Below the pieces are notes generated by a model. The model was not told the origin of the DNA. It did not search any database and worked only from the letters and a program-made list of their open reading frames with translations. A DNA stretch of 47,229 nt from Oscillospiraceae bacterium. GTDB lineage: Bacteria > Bacillota > Clostridia > Oscillospirales > Acutalibacteraceae. The translations under genes and the position numbers were made by a program. Position 1 is the first letter of the stretch, and the number at the start of each line of letters is the position of its first letter. Where the stretch lies: contig CAJTCU010000020.1 of assembly GCA_910574935.1 (NCBI GenBank), positions 1-47,229 on the forward strand, written 5' to 3'. Shown here in pieces: positions 34,663 to 42,430 of this stretch.

Positions 34663-34720
34663 TTAATATTGCAGTGCAGTTTATGTATTTCCATCAATTA
34701 ACTATCAGGAGGTTTACAAT

Positions 34721-35059
34721 ATGTATCAGATGTTAAAGGCAGTTCGACAAGATTCCTATAACACAGAGGACTACAGAAAGGGGCTTGCAAATTATTTCAA
34801 GACAGAATTTTTGAGCGGTAAGGACAGCGACAGATCAGCAACCTATAAAGCATTGGAGAGAAAACAAGTTTCCTCTTCCAAGTACGCAGCTTATTTAGAG
34901 TGTGCGAAGCTAAACGCTGATTCCATCAAGGCCACCACAGGCGGGAAACTTTTTAAGAGTAGCCTTCATAAGGCAAGCTATATACTTGGTATCTTAGAGC
35001 GGTATACGGCTGAAGCAATTATTACTAAAAATGATTTTGACCCAAGTGAGATGTATTGA
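34721..35059 (+). CDS. Uncharacterised small protein, 112 aa
   Basis: Start ATG 34721, seven bases after CAGGAGG. Mostly helical by look: YRKGLANYFKTEFLSGKDS, ALERKQVSSSKYAAYLECAKL, HKASYILGILERYTAEAI. No known family seen. It is framed by two copies of a ~30-base hairpin repeat; the second copy begins within its stop region (TGA in ATTGACGTG). Likely part of the replication/maintenance module. Confidence 0.65.
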   Translation: MYQMLKAVRQDSYNTEDYRKGLANYFKTEFLSGKDSDRSATYKALERKQVSSSKYAAYLECAKLNADSIKATTGGKLFKSSLHKASYILGILERYTAEAIITKNDFDPSEMY

Positions 35060-35087
35060 CGTGTTCAGGCTTACGCCTGAAATGATT
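35055..35087. repeat. Hairpin repeat flanking the 112-aa gene, copy 2
   Basis: ATTGACGTGTTCAGGCTTACGCCTGAAATGATTT region. Stem TTCAGGC/GCCTGAA as in copy 1. Overlaps the stop codon of the 112-aa gene and could end transcription or serve as a protein site. Confidence 0.75.
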
Positions 35088-35097
35088 TGATTAAATC

Positions 35098-35278
35098 AGT
35101 GTCATCGTGAGAACAGCGAAAACCATTTGTTTTCAGCAGTTTTGACAATGTATGTTAGCAGATTTTTGCGTTTTATAAGTGTCATCGTGAAAGCGGCGAA
35201 GACCCTTTGCTTTCAGAAGTTTTGACGATAAATGTTGGCAGATTTTACATCTTGTAAGTGTCATCGTAAAAATCCCTG
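35098..35278 (+). repeat. Tandem ~80-bp repeats
   Basis: Units begin at 35098, 35178 and 35257 with AGTGTCATCGTrA. Units 1 and 2 (80 and 79 bp) agree along their length (TTTTGAC, TGTT.GCAGATTTT); unit 3 is cut short after about 20 bases. No spacer-repeat pattern, so not CRISPR. Confidence 0.8.
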
Positions 35279-35499
35279 TAATACAGTCCTTTTGGGCGGA
35301 AAACGCCTCTCAATATGTGGAAAATCTTTCAATCGGAGAAAAATCCGAGGATGTTTTGAGTAAAAGTTATTTTTTAATTGAACAAGACAACACACTTTAT
35401 GAGTTTTATATAATCAAAAAAGTCTTCAGAATCTAACAAGAAAGCAGAAGGAGTGAAAAATTATGATGCAATTATAGGTAGTTGCGGGAAGGAGCAAAA
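35279..35499. other. Non-coding stretch before xis
   Basis: No convincing gene. A very short frame (MMQL) with a GGAG site at about 35464-35478 precedes xis and may be incidental. Confidence 0.4.
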
Positions 35500-35697
35500 A
35501 TGATTGATATTCCTGTTTGGGAAAAATACACACTTTCTGTTGATGAAGCTGCTGCATATTTTCGCATTGGGCAAAATAAGTTGCGGCAGATTATTGATAG
35601 AGACAAAAATGCGGATTATTTATTGTGGAATGGGAACAGGCCGCAGATAAAACGCATTAAATTTCAGCAATATGTAGACTGTCTTTGCTCTATTTAG
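35500..35697 (+). CDS. xis: Excisionase (Tn916-type Xis-like)
   Basis: 65-aa basic winged-helix/MerR-like protein: LSVDEAAAYFRIGQNKLRQIIDRDKNADYLLWNGNR reads as the excisionase HTH (YFRIGQNKLRQII) and wing. Start ATG 35500 after AAGGAG. It lies directly before the integrase, in the standard xis-int order, and should bias the recombinase to excision. Confidence 0.88.
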   Translation: MIDIPVWEKYTLSVDEAAAYFRIGQNKLRQIIDRDKNADYLLWNGNRPQIKRIKFQQYVDCLCSI

Positions 35698-35806
35698 GAG
35701 AAAACCAATATAATTGAAAGGGGGCAATTTCTCCCTTGAAAAATCTGTTCTGAGGGGTCATAATAAGCATACTGTGTTCGGATTCTTTTCAGGGAGCGGA
35801 TTTATT

Positions 35807-37075
35807 ATGCCTGAAAAGAGAAAAGACAGCAAAGGCAGGAATCTCCGCCAAGGGGAACTGCAACGCAACGATGGTAAGTACGAATACCGATATATTGACT
35901 CGAAGGGAGTGAAGCGCAGCGTATATAGCTGGCAACTGGTAGATTCAGATAAGATACCCGCTGGCAAACGGAGTAAGGAATCTTTACGGGCGATGGAGAA
36001 AAGAATTACCCATGATCAGGATGATGGGATTGATACGTATGGTGCATCCCGTACTACTCTTAATGCCTATTATGACGATTACATTACGTCAAAAAGGGAA
36101 CTGAAACCATCTACTGCTACCAACTACAAGTATATGTACAATCGTTATGTACGTGATGAGATTGGACACAGGAGCATTGCAGCTATCAAGTACAGCGACA
36201 TACGCAAGTTTTATTTGTCTCTGATCCATGACAAGGGCTTTAAGCCCAACAGCATGGAAATAATTCACACGGTGTTGCATCCAGTTTTTGAAACAGCTGT
36301 GCGGGATGGGATGATAAGACTTAATCCAACTAACGGAGTAATGTCTGAAATCAAGAAAAGCCATAGCTGGGAGAAACCAAAGCGACACGCTTTGACAGAA
36401 ACACAGCAGACCGCATTTGTGGATTACATTGCAGGATCGAGGACGTATAGACACTGGTTGCCCTTGTTTACTATCCTGCTTGGAACTGGTTGCCGGGTTG
36501 GTGAGGTTATTGGCTTGCGGTGGGAGGATTGTGATTTTCAAGAAGGTATTATTTCCATCAATCACAACCTGATTTATCGCCTACAGGACAGCGGCAAAGT
36601 TGAATTTCATATTACTACACCGAAAACCAAGGCGGGAGAGCGCATAGTACCCATGCTTGGAGAGGTCAAGGGCGCATTGCTCCAGTTGCGCCTTCAGCAG
36701 ATGCAGACAGGGTTTTGCAAGGCTGTTGTTGATGGATACAGCGGATTCATCTTTTCTAATCGCTACGGTGACTGTCTCAGTCCCCATTGTATCAACCGGG
36801 CGATTGAACGGATTAGCCGGGACTATAATGCACAGGAAGCGGAACAGGCGAAAAAGGAACGCCGGGAGCCTATAATCCTTCCGCATTTCTCAGCGCATAA
36901 CCTTAGACATACTTTCTGCACTCGCTTCTGTGAAAATGAATCCAATCTGAAAGTGATCCAAGAAATCATGGGCCATGCGGACATTTCAACTACTATGGAC
37001 ATTTATAACGAGGCCACGAAGGAGAAAAAGCAGGAGAGTTTTGCCAATCTTGAAGGCAAGATCAAGATCAGTTAA
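35807..37075 (+). CDS. int: Tyrosine integrase, Tn916 family
   Basis: 422 aa. The N-terminus has the Tn916-Int arm-binding pattern (KRKDSKGRNLRQGELQRNDG, YRYIDSKGVKRSVYSWQLV, IPAGKRSKESLRAMEKRI). A core-binding SAM-like domain follows (TTLNAYYDDYITSKRELKPST). The catalytic domain has Arg in GTGCRVGEVIGLRWED, HNLRHTFC, IMGHADIS and nucleophile Tyr in TMDIYNEAT. Start ATG 35807 with GGGAGCGG upstream; the frame is open to 35714 without a site. Followed by arm-type repeats and attR. Apparently intact, so the element may still excise. Confidence 0.95.
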   Translation: MPEKRKDSKGRNLRQGELQRNDGKYEYRYIDSKGVKRSVYSWQLVDSDKIPAGKRSKESLRAMEKRITHDQDDGIDTYGASRTTLNAYYDDYITSKRELKPSTATNYKYMYNRYVRDEIGHRSIAAIKYSDIRKFYLSLIHDKGFKPNSMEIIHTVLHPVFETAVRDGMIRLNPTNGVMSEIKKSHSWEKPKRHALTETQQTAFVDYIAGSRTYRHWLPLFTILLGTGCRVGEVIGLRWEDCDFQEGIISINHNLIYRLQDSGKVEFHITTPKTKAGERIVPMLGEVKGALLQLRLQQMQTGFCKAVVDGYSGFIFSNRYGDCLSPHCINRAIERISRDYNAQEAEQAKKERREPIILPHFSAHNLRHTFCTRFCENESNLKVIQEIMGHADISTTMDIYNEATKEKKQESFANLEGKIKIS

Positions 37076-37107
37076 GTACACCTAATTTTACACTTCGTTT
37101 TACACCT
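37076..37107. repeat. Integrase arm-type repeats, right
   Basis: GTACACCT (37076-37083), TTTTACACTT (37086-37095) and TTTTACACCT (37098-37107): three variants of the TTTACACCT word found at the left end. Confidence 0.6.
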
Positions 37108-37222
37108 TTTCGCCGCAAAGTTGCGAGAGGAAAAGAGAGGATTCAACATGAACGCTTTAAAAATGTATGGGAATAGCACGAAAACGAGAGCATTTGCCCC
37201 CATATGGACGGTTCATGCTTTA

Positions 37223-37252
37223 ATCCCGACGATGAAGCCCTTAGACAAATAA
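37223..37252 (+). repeat. attR: displaced 3' end of lysS
   Basis: In one frame this reads IPTMKPLDK-stop, the natural end of a lysyl-tRNA synthetase, without any similarity to lysS before it. The core CCCGAC.ATGAAGCC.TT matches attL. Therefore this is the original chromosomal 3' end pushed away by integration, or the attL of a tandem neighbour. Confidence 0.75.
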
Positions 37253-37391
37253 ATCCAGTATTTATGCGGGTTTGCAGCACTTCAAATCCAAGTTGACAAC
37301 AAACTGACAACAATTTTTCGTATAAATACGAAGGATTACGACGCAGGATGAATAGTTGAAAAGCAGAAACGCAATGCAGCACTCGCTGTTA

Positions 37392-37435
37392 AGAGAACAC
37401 TTTTTGAAAGAAATTTCAGAAGGTGTTCTCTTTTT
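37392..37435 (+). terminator. Terminator downstream of attR
   Basis: AGAGAACAC (37392-37400) pairs with GTGTTCTCT (37423-37431), with an inner TGAAA/TTTCA stem, followed by TTTT. The rest of 37253-37492 holds no gene. Possibly the original lysS terminator. Confidence 0.75.
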
Positions 37436-37492
37436 CGTTAGGCACAATTTCTGTCATATTGTCAAATCAATAAAAGAACGGGTTTAAAACTT

Positions 37493-37765
37493 ATGATCAG
37501 CGAAAACACAAAGTCATATTATGATTTGAAAAAAAGAAATGATGTGCGGGAAAGTGCCAAGAGACTGCGCAGACGATTCCTTCGGTATAAGGATGCGGAA
37601 ATTGTTTACAGTCTCCAGCACAAGAAACTGCTCGAACTGGCAAGCAAAGCGGGAGCTATTTATCGGATGGATGGGACGGTTCTGATAAACCGGGACATTT
37701 TCGACGAGTATCTGGAGCGTTTCCATGAACCGAGTACATTGGCATCGCAGGAGGAAGAAAAATGA
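37493..37765 (+). CDS. DUF6462-type element protein, 90 aa
   Basis: Small excisionase-like or HTH protein found in Clostridial conjugative elements. The core RYKDAEIVYSLQHKKLLELA and GAIYRMDGTVLINRDIFDEYL fits the DUF6462 pattern. Its ATG overlaps nothing upstream, while its TGA overlaps the next ATG (ATGA at 37762-37765), so the two genes are coupled. First gene after the lysS element, and starts the second, decayed element. Confidence 0.75.
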   Translation: MISENTKSYYDLKKRNDVRESAKRLRRRFLRYKDAEIVYSLQHKKLLELASKAGAIYRMDGTVLINRDIFDEYLERFHEPSTLASQEEEK

Positions 37766-38271
37766 GCGGGAATCTATGGATGTTTTCAGACATGCTGGAT
37801 GATGAAGATATTGAAATGTTGCAGCGAGACTTTATTACTTACTATCAGGGCGCCGATTATTATGGGCTTGGCTTAAAGGTATTTACGAGAATGGCGCACG
37901 AAGCCGGATTCGTATATAAGGTTGGGAAAAAGGTTTTGATACGTCGCAGTATATTTGAGGAATATCTCAGGCAGCAGTGTAAAAGTAACGATAGAGAAAA
38001 GCGTTTAAGCTTATATGAACCCGATGATGAAATTACTGTTGAAGAGGAGAATGATACGATGAGACAAGGTGTACTGGTGCCAGACTTACAAAGTGGGCGA
38101 ATGGATATTCGTTTCAGTCTGGAAGATTATTACGGAGGATTGCACTGTGGGACAACCATGGATGTCAATATAGATGGCAAATGGATTCCTACACGAATTG
38201 AAATGGGAGATGATTGGTATCTGGTAGGCATAAAAACGAATAGTCTTCCTGGTTTGACAGTAAGAATTTAA
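37762..38271 (+). CDS. DUF6462-DUF5348 fusion protein, 169 aa
   Basis: Residues 1-75 repeat the DUF6462 pattern (YYQGADYYGLGLKVFTRMA, FVYKVGKKVLIRRSIFEEYL). Residues 100-169 fit DUF5348 (DIRFSLEDYYGGLHCGTTMD, KWIPTRIEMGDDWYLVG, LPGLTVRI). An ATG at 38059 opens the DUF5348 part with its own GAGGAGA site, so a separate 70-aa protein could be made from inside, and the fusion may come from loss of a stop between two genes. Functions unknown. Confidence 0.7.
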   Translation: MSGNLWMFSDMLDDEDIEMLQRDFITYYQGADYYGLGLKVFTRMAHEAGFVYKVGKKVLIRRSIFEEYLRQQCKSNDREKRLSLYEPDDEITVEEENDTMRQGVLVPDLQSGRMDIRFSLEDYYGGLHCGTTMDVNIDGKWIPTRIEMGDDWYLVGIKTNSLPGLTVRI

Positions 38272-38359
38272 CAGAAGATGTTTGAAGGGCGGCTTCTTTA
38301 AGAGAAAAGAGGTCGCCCTATTTTTATGCCCATTTTTAGAAGAAGAGGAGGTGTCCGAT

Positions 38360-39370
38360 GTGAAATGCTTAATGAAATACCAGTGGGTAAAGCTGCCCCG
38401 TAACCGTCTGCCGGAAGGCAAAGGGCTTATGGGATACTGGGCGAAGCTTGCATCCCGTGCAGCGTTCCGCAAAGGACAAGCCTTCTATTGTGGCTACAGT
38501 AATACTATAAGCCCCGGTATGTGGTCTGGTGGCGTTGTAGGGCTGAAGAGCATACTGGGTGTGAAAAGCCGTTCTAAAGCGCTGAAGACGCTTCAGGCGC
38601 TGTCAGAACTGGGATATATAGAATATACACTGGACACAAAAACGAAAAAGTTGACCTATCAGGTCACAGACTGGGTTGTGAAATGCTCAGGAGAGGCCTG
38701 TGTGGATGGAGCTGTTTATGCTACGGAAGGATATGGCTTTCTCTGCCTTCCCCGCAGCATAACAGAGCGGCTTGCCGCTAAGCAATATAAATTCGAGGAA
38801 TCAGACGCATGGCTTGACCTCTGGTGCCACACGGTATTTGAGGAGACAAACAATGCGTTTTCGTTTTTGGCGCCGGCTGTCCAGTATGGAAAATACGGCG
38901 CTGTTTTGACTTTGGAAGCCTTGGGACAGCGGTGGGGCTGGGAAAAGACGAAGGTATGGAGGTTTTTTCAGAAGCATGGGGATGTCTTTGCTCTGTACCG
39001 TCTGCCCGGATCCTATGGCTGCCTCATTCTTAATAGACTGTACCCAACCGGTACAGAGGTTTCAATGCCTACACAGGAGGATGTTGTAAGTATTCTTGAT
39101 GAAATACGCATTTTGGGTGCGAATACGCAGAAAAGAGGTTCAGACCATGAGCAAATCAACCGCCTCATTACATGGTATAGCAGACGATTGACCGGTTCTG
39201 ATGCGGATGAGTCCAATGGAAATGAGCCTGAAAACCGCGTTGCACTTTTTGCCCCTATAATACGCGCGTATCTTTCTCCGTGTAGGAGTTGTAAGAATTG
39301 TAGATATGACTGCCGGGGTAAGAGTATATATGATTTTCTTTTCACTTCTCATACCGGATATGACCAATGA
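38360..39370 (+). CDS. Conjugative-element replication-initiator-like protein
   Basis: 336 aa from GTG 38360 (GAGGAGG 8 bases before); the frame is open to 38282. It has two winged-helix-like stretches (LKSILGVKSRSKALKTLQALSELGYIEYTLD; LTLEALGQRWGWEKTKVWRFFQKHG) and a C-terminal Cys cluster CRSCKNCRYDC. Such proteins accompany DUF6462/DUF5348 genes in Clostridial ICEs and are thought to act in replication. The last codons (SHTGYDQ) overlap the VirB4 fragment in another frame, so the natural 3' end may be lost at a deletion junction near 39330. Confidence 0.6.
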   Translation: MKCLMKYQWVKLPRNRLPEGKGLMGYWAKLASRAAFRKGQAFYCGYSNTISPGMWSGGVVGLKSILGVKSRSKALKTLQALSELGYIEYTLDTKTKKLTYQVTDWVVKCSGEACVDGAVYATEGYGFLCLPRSITERLAAKQYKFEESDAWLDLWCHTVFEETNNAFSFLAPAVQYGKYGAVLTLEALGQRWGWEKTKVWRFFQKHGDVFALYRLPGSYGCLILNRLYPTGTEVSMPTQEDVVSILDEIRILGANTQKRGSDHEQINRLITWYSRRLTGSDADESNGNEPENRVALFAPIIRAYLSPCRSCKNCRYDCRGKSIYDFLFTSHTGYDQ

Positions 39371-40175
39371 GGAGGAGCAGATGCTGGATGAGGCGCTGAT
39401 TAAGACCTATGCGGATTTCGGTATCACGCATGATAACGATTCCTTGTACGAGGATATCAAAGCGGCGCCGCCCAAGATGAAGAAAATGCCTATCCTCGGA
39501 GACCTGCATAAAAATCTTTTGGAAAATCCGATGACGCAGAGGATTGCCATTATTGTAAGCCGGTTTGTCACCGGTTCGGCACAGTCCTTCAATCAGCAGA
39601 CCAATGTGGATCTGAGCAATAAGTACATTGTACTTGATTTGTCCGAGCTGAAGGGCAAGCTGCTTCCCGTCGGTATGATGATTGCCTTGGATTATGTCTG
39701 GGACAATGTGAAAGCGGACAGAACGAAAAAGAAAGCCATCATGATTGATGAAATCTGGCAGCTGGTGGGTGCATCCTCCAATAAGCAGGCGGCAGAGTTC
39801 TGTCTGACAATTTTCAAGACGATACGAGGTTTTGGTGGTGCGGCTATTTCTGCCACACAGGATTTATCGGACTTTTTCAGTCTGGAGGACGGTAAATACG
39901 GAAGGGCTATCGTGAATAACTCCAAGAACAAAATCATTTTGAATTTAGAGCCGGACGAAGCCCGTTACGTCCAGGATGTCCTGAAGCTGACAAAGACAGA
40001 GGTTCGCTCTATCACAAGATTTGAACGGGGCGAGGCGCTGGTCTATTCCAATAATAACAAGGTGCCGGTCGTGATTAAGGCTTCTAAAGAAGAACAGGAA
40101 ATGATTACGACAGACCGTGCAGAACTGGAAGCAATTTTGCGGGAACGCCAGAAAGAAAAAACGCATTCCGCATAG
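39306..40175 (+). pseudogene. VirB4-like conjugation ATPase, C-terminal fragment
   Basis: Only the last ~270 of about 800 residues of a type IV secretion ATPase remain: LLIPDMTNEEEQMLDEAL, FNQQTNVDLSNKYIVLDLS, Walker B KAIMIDEIWQLVG, GGAAISATQDLSDFF and ILNLEPDEARYVQDVL. The Walker A half is absent; upstream is a replication gene, so a deletion joined the two around 39320-39345. There is no ribosome site for the fragment. Shows that region D derives from a conjugative element. Confidence 0.85.
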
Positions 40176-40218
40176 GAATACGCATTTTATAATTTATACG
40201 CACAAGGAGGTGTTGCGA

Positions 40219-41427
40219 ATGCTGTTACAAGACGAGCAGTATGTTGTGAAATGGCTGTCCCAGTATGGGGCTTTGCCAAAGACACAGATTATCCGGATGC
40301 TCCAAAAGCCGGAACAGACAGCCGAAAAGATCCTGCGGAACTTAAAGAAGCAGATGCAGATCGCGGATGTGTCCGGCGGCTACTATATCGGTTTGGATCC
40401 CATGTGCCGTCCGGACCGGCGCGTCATACTGGCCGTATGGGTGCTGCTCAAGTTTATCGACTATGTGGATCCGATGGCACATTACCCTGCGGTCTATCCC
40501 TCCCAGCTATTCTTCTTAAAAGAAAACATCGGGTATGAGATTGTCGTTCTTTATGAGGGGGAGCAGAGCCAGTTAAGGCTTTTGCAGCCGCAGGAGGATT
40601 TGAAATATATCATCATTGTCCCCCATATTGCAATGGCGGAAAAGCTGAAGCTGCCGGAGGCACCGTGTCTGTTTGCGACGGTGGACTTCCGGGGGAAGAG
40701 GAACCGAAGATTATCTTTTATTCAGAGGAGGTGGTGGGAAATGGCAGGAGAGAATTCATTCATAAAAGTCCTAGATAAAGCAGAGCTGGCGAAACGCAAT
40801 CTGGAGGCACAGATGGTTTTTGTCCGCCGCTTTTATCAGGATGCAAATTTTCAGGCGGCATACGATGCAGCACTTCGGCTGGAAGAAATCTCAGAACGGC
40901 TGGTGCTTTTGACAAGAAGGCTCCCGGCATATACGGGCTGCCCAATAGCAGAAGCCGCAGTGGAAAATTGCATTGCAGAAAACATCCCGGTTGAAATTGG
41001 GTTTACGGCAGAGGGCTGGTTTGCACTGCGCATCCCAGCGCTGCTTCCGAAAAAGTCTTCTGGCTCGGCGGATTATATCCGATCTTTTTTATACCCTGCC
41101 AGGCGAAGTTTTTTTGAGTCACAGCCGCCGGTTCGGTATCGGGATTGTGTATTAATTTACCGGCATGTTTATAGCAGGGACAGACCTGAACGCCAGAAAC
41201 GGGACCATGATAATATCGAAGTCAACATGGTATCGGATATCGTAGCACTGTATGTGATGCCCGATGACAGCCCAAAGGTATGCGCTCATTATTACTGCAG
41301 TGTATCGGGGATGGATGAACGCACTGAGGTATATGTAGTGCCGAAAAAGGATTTTCCATTGTGGCTGGTAACGGAACGGGCAATGCCGGATGAGGGGGTG
41401 AGACTGTATGAAACGCAGAAGATTTAA
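40219..41427 (+). CDS. DUF5697-DUF6100 double-domain protein, probably two genes merged
   Basis: 402 aa from ATG 40219 (AAGGAGG 8 bases before). Residues 1-160 fit DUF5697 (YVVKWLSQYGALPKTQIIRML), and from residue 175 on DUF6100 (FVRRFYQDANFQAAYDAALRLEEISERLVLL, CPIAEAAVENCI, EVGF-like strand). An ATG at 40741 opens the DUF6100 part behind GGAGGTGG. Near 40690-40700 another frame continues more naturally (PGEEEPKIIFYSEEV), so a small indel has probably merged two adjacent genes. Both families are ICE-associated with unknown function. Confidence 0.65.
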   Translation: MLLQDEQYVVKWLSQYGALPKTQIIRMLQKPEQTAEKILRNLKKQMQIADVSGGYYIGLDPMCRPDRRVILAVWVLLKFIDYVDPMAHYPAVYPSQLFFLKENIGYEIVVLYEGEQSQLRLLQPQEDLKYIIIVPHIAMAEKLKLPEAPCLFATVDFRGKRNRRLSFIQRRWWEMAGENSFIKVLDKAELAKRNLEAQMVFVRRFYQDANFQAAYDAALRLEEISERLVLLTRRLPAYTGCPIAEAAVENCIAENIPVEIGFTAEGWFALRIPALLPKKSSGSADYIRSFLYPARRSFFESQPPVRYRDCVLIYRHVYSRDRPERQKRDHDNIEVNMVSDIVALYVMPDDSPKVCAHYYCSVSGMDERTEVYVVPKKDFPLWLVTERAMPDEGVRLYETQKI

Positions 41428-41599
41428 GCAAAAAAACATATGTAAAAACGGGCAGATTCCTGCCTCTAAAAAATACATATATCCAAAATGGCAGAAAACA
41501 CCCGGAATTGCTGCAATCTGGGGGCGGCACTATGCGGGAAAATCCGACAAAGAGAGCAGTCATGTTGTCGGAAAATTCTTCAAATCGGGAGTGAGCTAA
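41408..41599 (+). CDS. Small basic element protein, 63 aa
   Basis: MKRRRFKQKNICKNGQI start at ATG 41408, with GGGGGTGAG in front and a 20-base overlap with the previous gene. Strongly basic (many K/R), perhaps nucleic-acid binding. Its stop is one base before the next ATG. Tight packing supports a true gene; family not recognised. Confidence 0.5.
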   Translation: MKRRRFKQKNICKNGQIPASKKYIYPKWQKTPGIAAIWGRHYAGKSDKESSHVVGKFFKSGVS

Positions 41600-41600
41600 A

Positions 41601-42430
41601 ATGTTGCATTTCCGTCCGGGCAGTCAGGCCTGGCAGCTCATCACACTGCTTTCTGCTGTGGGTGAGTTCCCGTTTCGTTCGCTCCGGTTGCTTGGAAATG
41701 AGCGTGTTCTGAAGGCGTTGGTAACAAAACTATCCCTGCCCCAGACAATCCGAAATCCCCAGACTGAAACGGAAATGACCTGCCGCCTTCTGACAGTTAC
41801 CGGAAAAGGCGATTCATAAACTGTCCGGCTGTATAAGGCTGCCCTTCCCATACTGGATTGGGTTTACCCGGAAGCGTACCAGTATTATATGGACGCATTC
41901 TGGAATCATCGTTTTCCCGGAGACTCAGCCCACAGGGAGAGGAACCATAGGGTATCAGAGGCGGTGATGCTTTGTATGCGGGCAGGAATAGAAATGAGAC
42001 CCTACCTGCTCCCCCAGCTGCAAAATGGAGGTCGGTTCTCTGTCACACCGGATGGCAGTTCATTCTATTTTGCAAGGGACATCAAAAAGATTGGCCAGGC
42101 GGAGATGAACAAGACCATGTTCACCCGGATGGTCGGGGCTATTTTTTCTCACGGCAGCTGTTATGCCGTTTACAATACACGCGCAGCCGCAATGAAATGG
42201 AGCGGTATGGGGGAGTTTAAGGCACTTTACAATCTCATCGAAGTCGGGCGCCTGAATGCCGGCACGGACCGGATCGATTCCGCGGTGCTTTTTGGTGAGT
42301 CTGGTGAAATTGCCCTGAAGACATTGCTGGAGTCGGATAAGAGCCGGAGGCTTGAGTTCCGGTTCGACTCCATTTATCACCATATTTATTTTATACCCAT
42401 GGATGCGTGCGGCGTGCGCCAGCTTTTCCT
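41601..42430 (+). pseudogene. Element protein gene broken by an in-frame stop and truncated
   Basis: ATG 41601 behind GGGAGTGAG. The first 72 codons (GSQAWQLITLLSAVGEFPFR, LLTVTGKGDS) end at TAA 41817-41819, and the same frame continues without another stop as TVRLYKAALPILDWVYPEAY to AMKWSGMGEFKALYNLIEVGR and LLESDKSRRLEFRFDSIYHH. One nonsense change therefore splits a ~270-residue protein. Its end at about 42425 runs into the signal peptidase piece, a second deletion junction. Family name not recalled; the gene type sits beside DUF6100 genes in ICEs. Confidence 0.7.

Larger units (their letters stand above)
34212..34720. other. Structured non-coding region, candidate origin or ncRNA
   Basis: About 500 bases without a gene but dense in structure. 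Two 16-bp repeats AGTCAACArTATTCGT lie at 34259 and 34291. Hairpins sit at CATTCCCGTAAGGG (34386-34400) and CATTCCCCGTAAGGGGA (34593-34609), CTCCC-gctc-GGGGGAG (about 34482-34497), and a large stem TATCTTA..TAAGATA with inner CGC..GCG (about 34499-34544). The copy-1 hairpin TTCAGGCTTGCGCCTGAA (34641-34658) closes the set. This is more structure than a simple leader would need. Confidence 0.6.
26704..37242. mobile_element. Integrative element in the 3' end of lysS (about 10.5 kb)
   Basis: Bounded by two copies of the lysS 3' end, with xis and a Tn916-type integrase at the right edge and TTTACACCT repeats just inside both ends (26784-26803 and 37076-37107). GC is well below the chromosome to its left. 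It carries an Xre-SLH surface protein pair, an Xre-flanked minus-strand cluster, a serine recombinase, a Rep-like gene and a repeat-rich non-coding region. No relaxase, coupling protein or VirB4 gene is visible between the att sites, so transfer, if any, would need a helper. Confidence 0.8.

Noticed and set aside
34212-34720. Retron ncRNA
   Set aside because: The region is highly structured, but no reverse transcriptase gene is present nearby or anywhere in the window.
35098-35278. CRISPR array
   Set aside because: The repeats are ~80 bp, directly adjacent and diverged, with no unique spacers of even length, and there are no cas genes.
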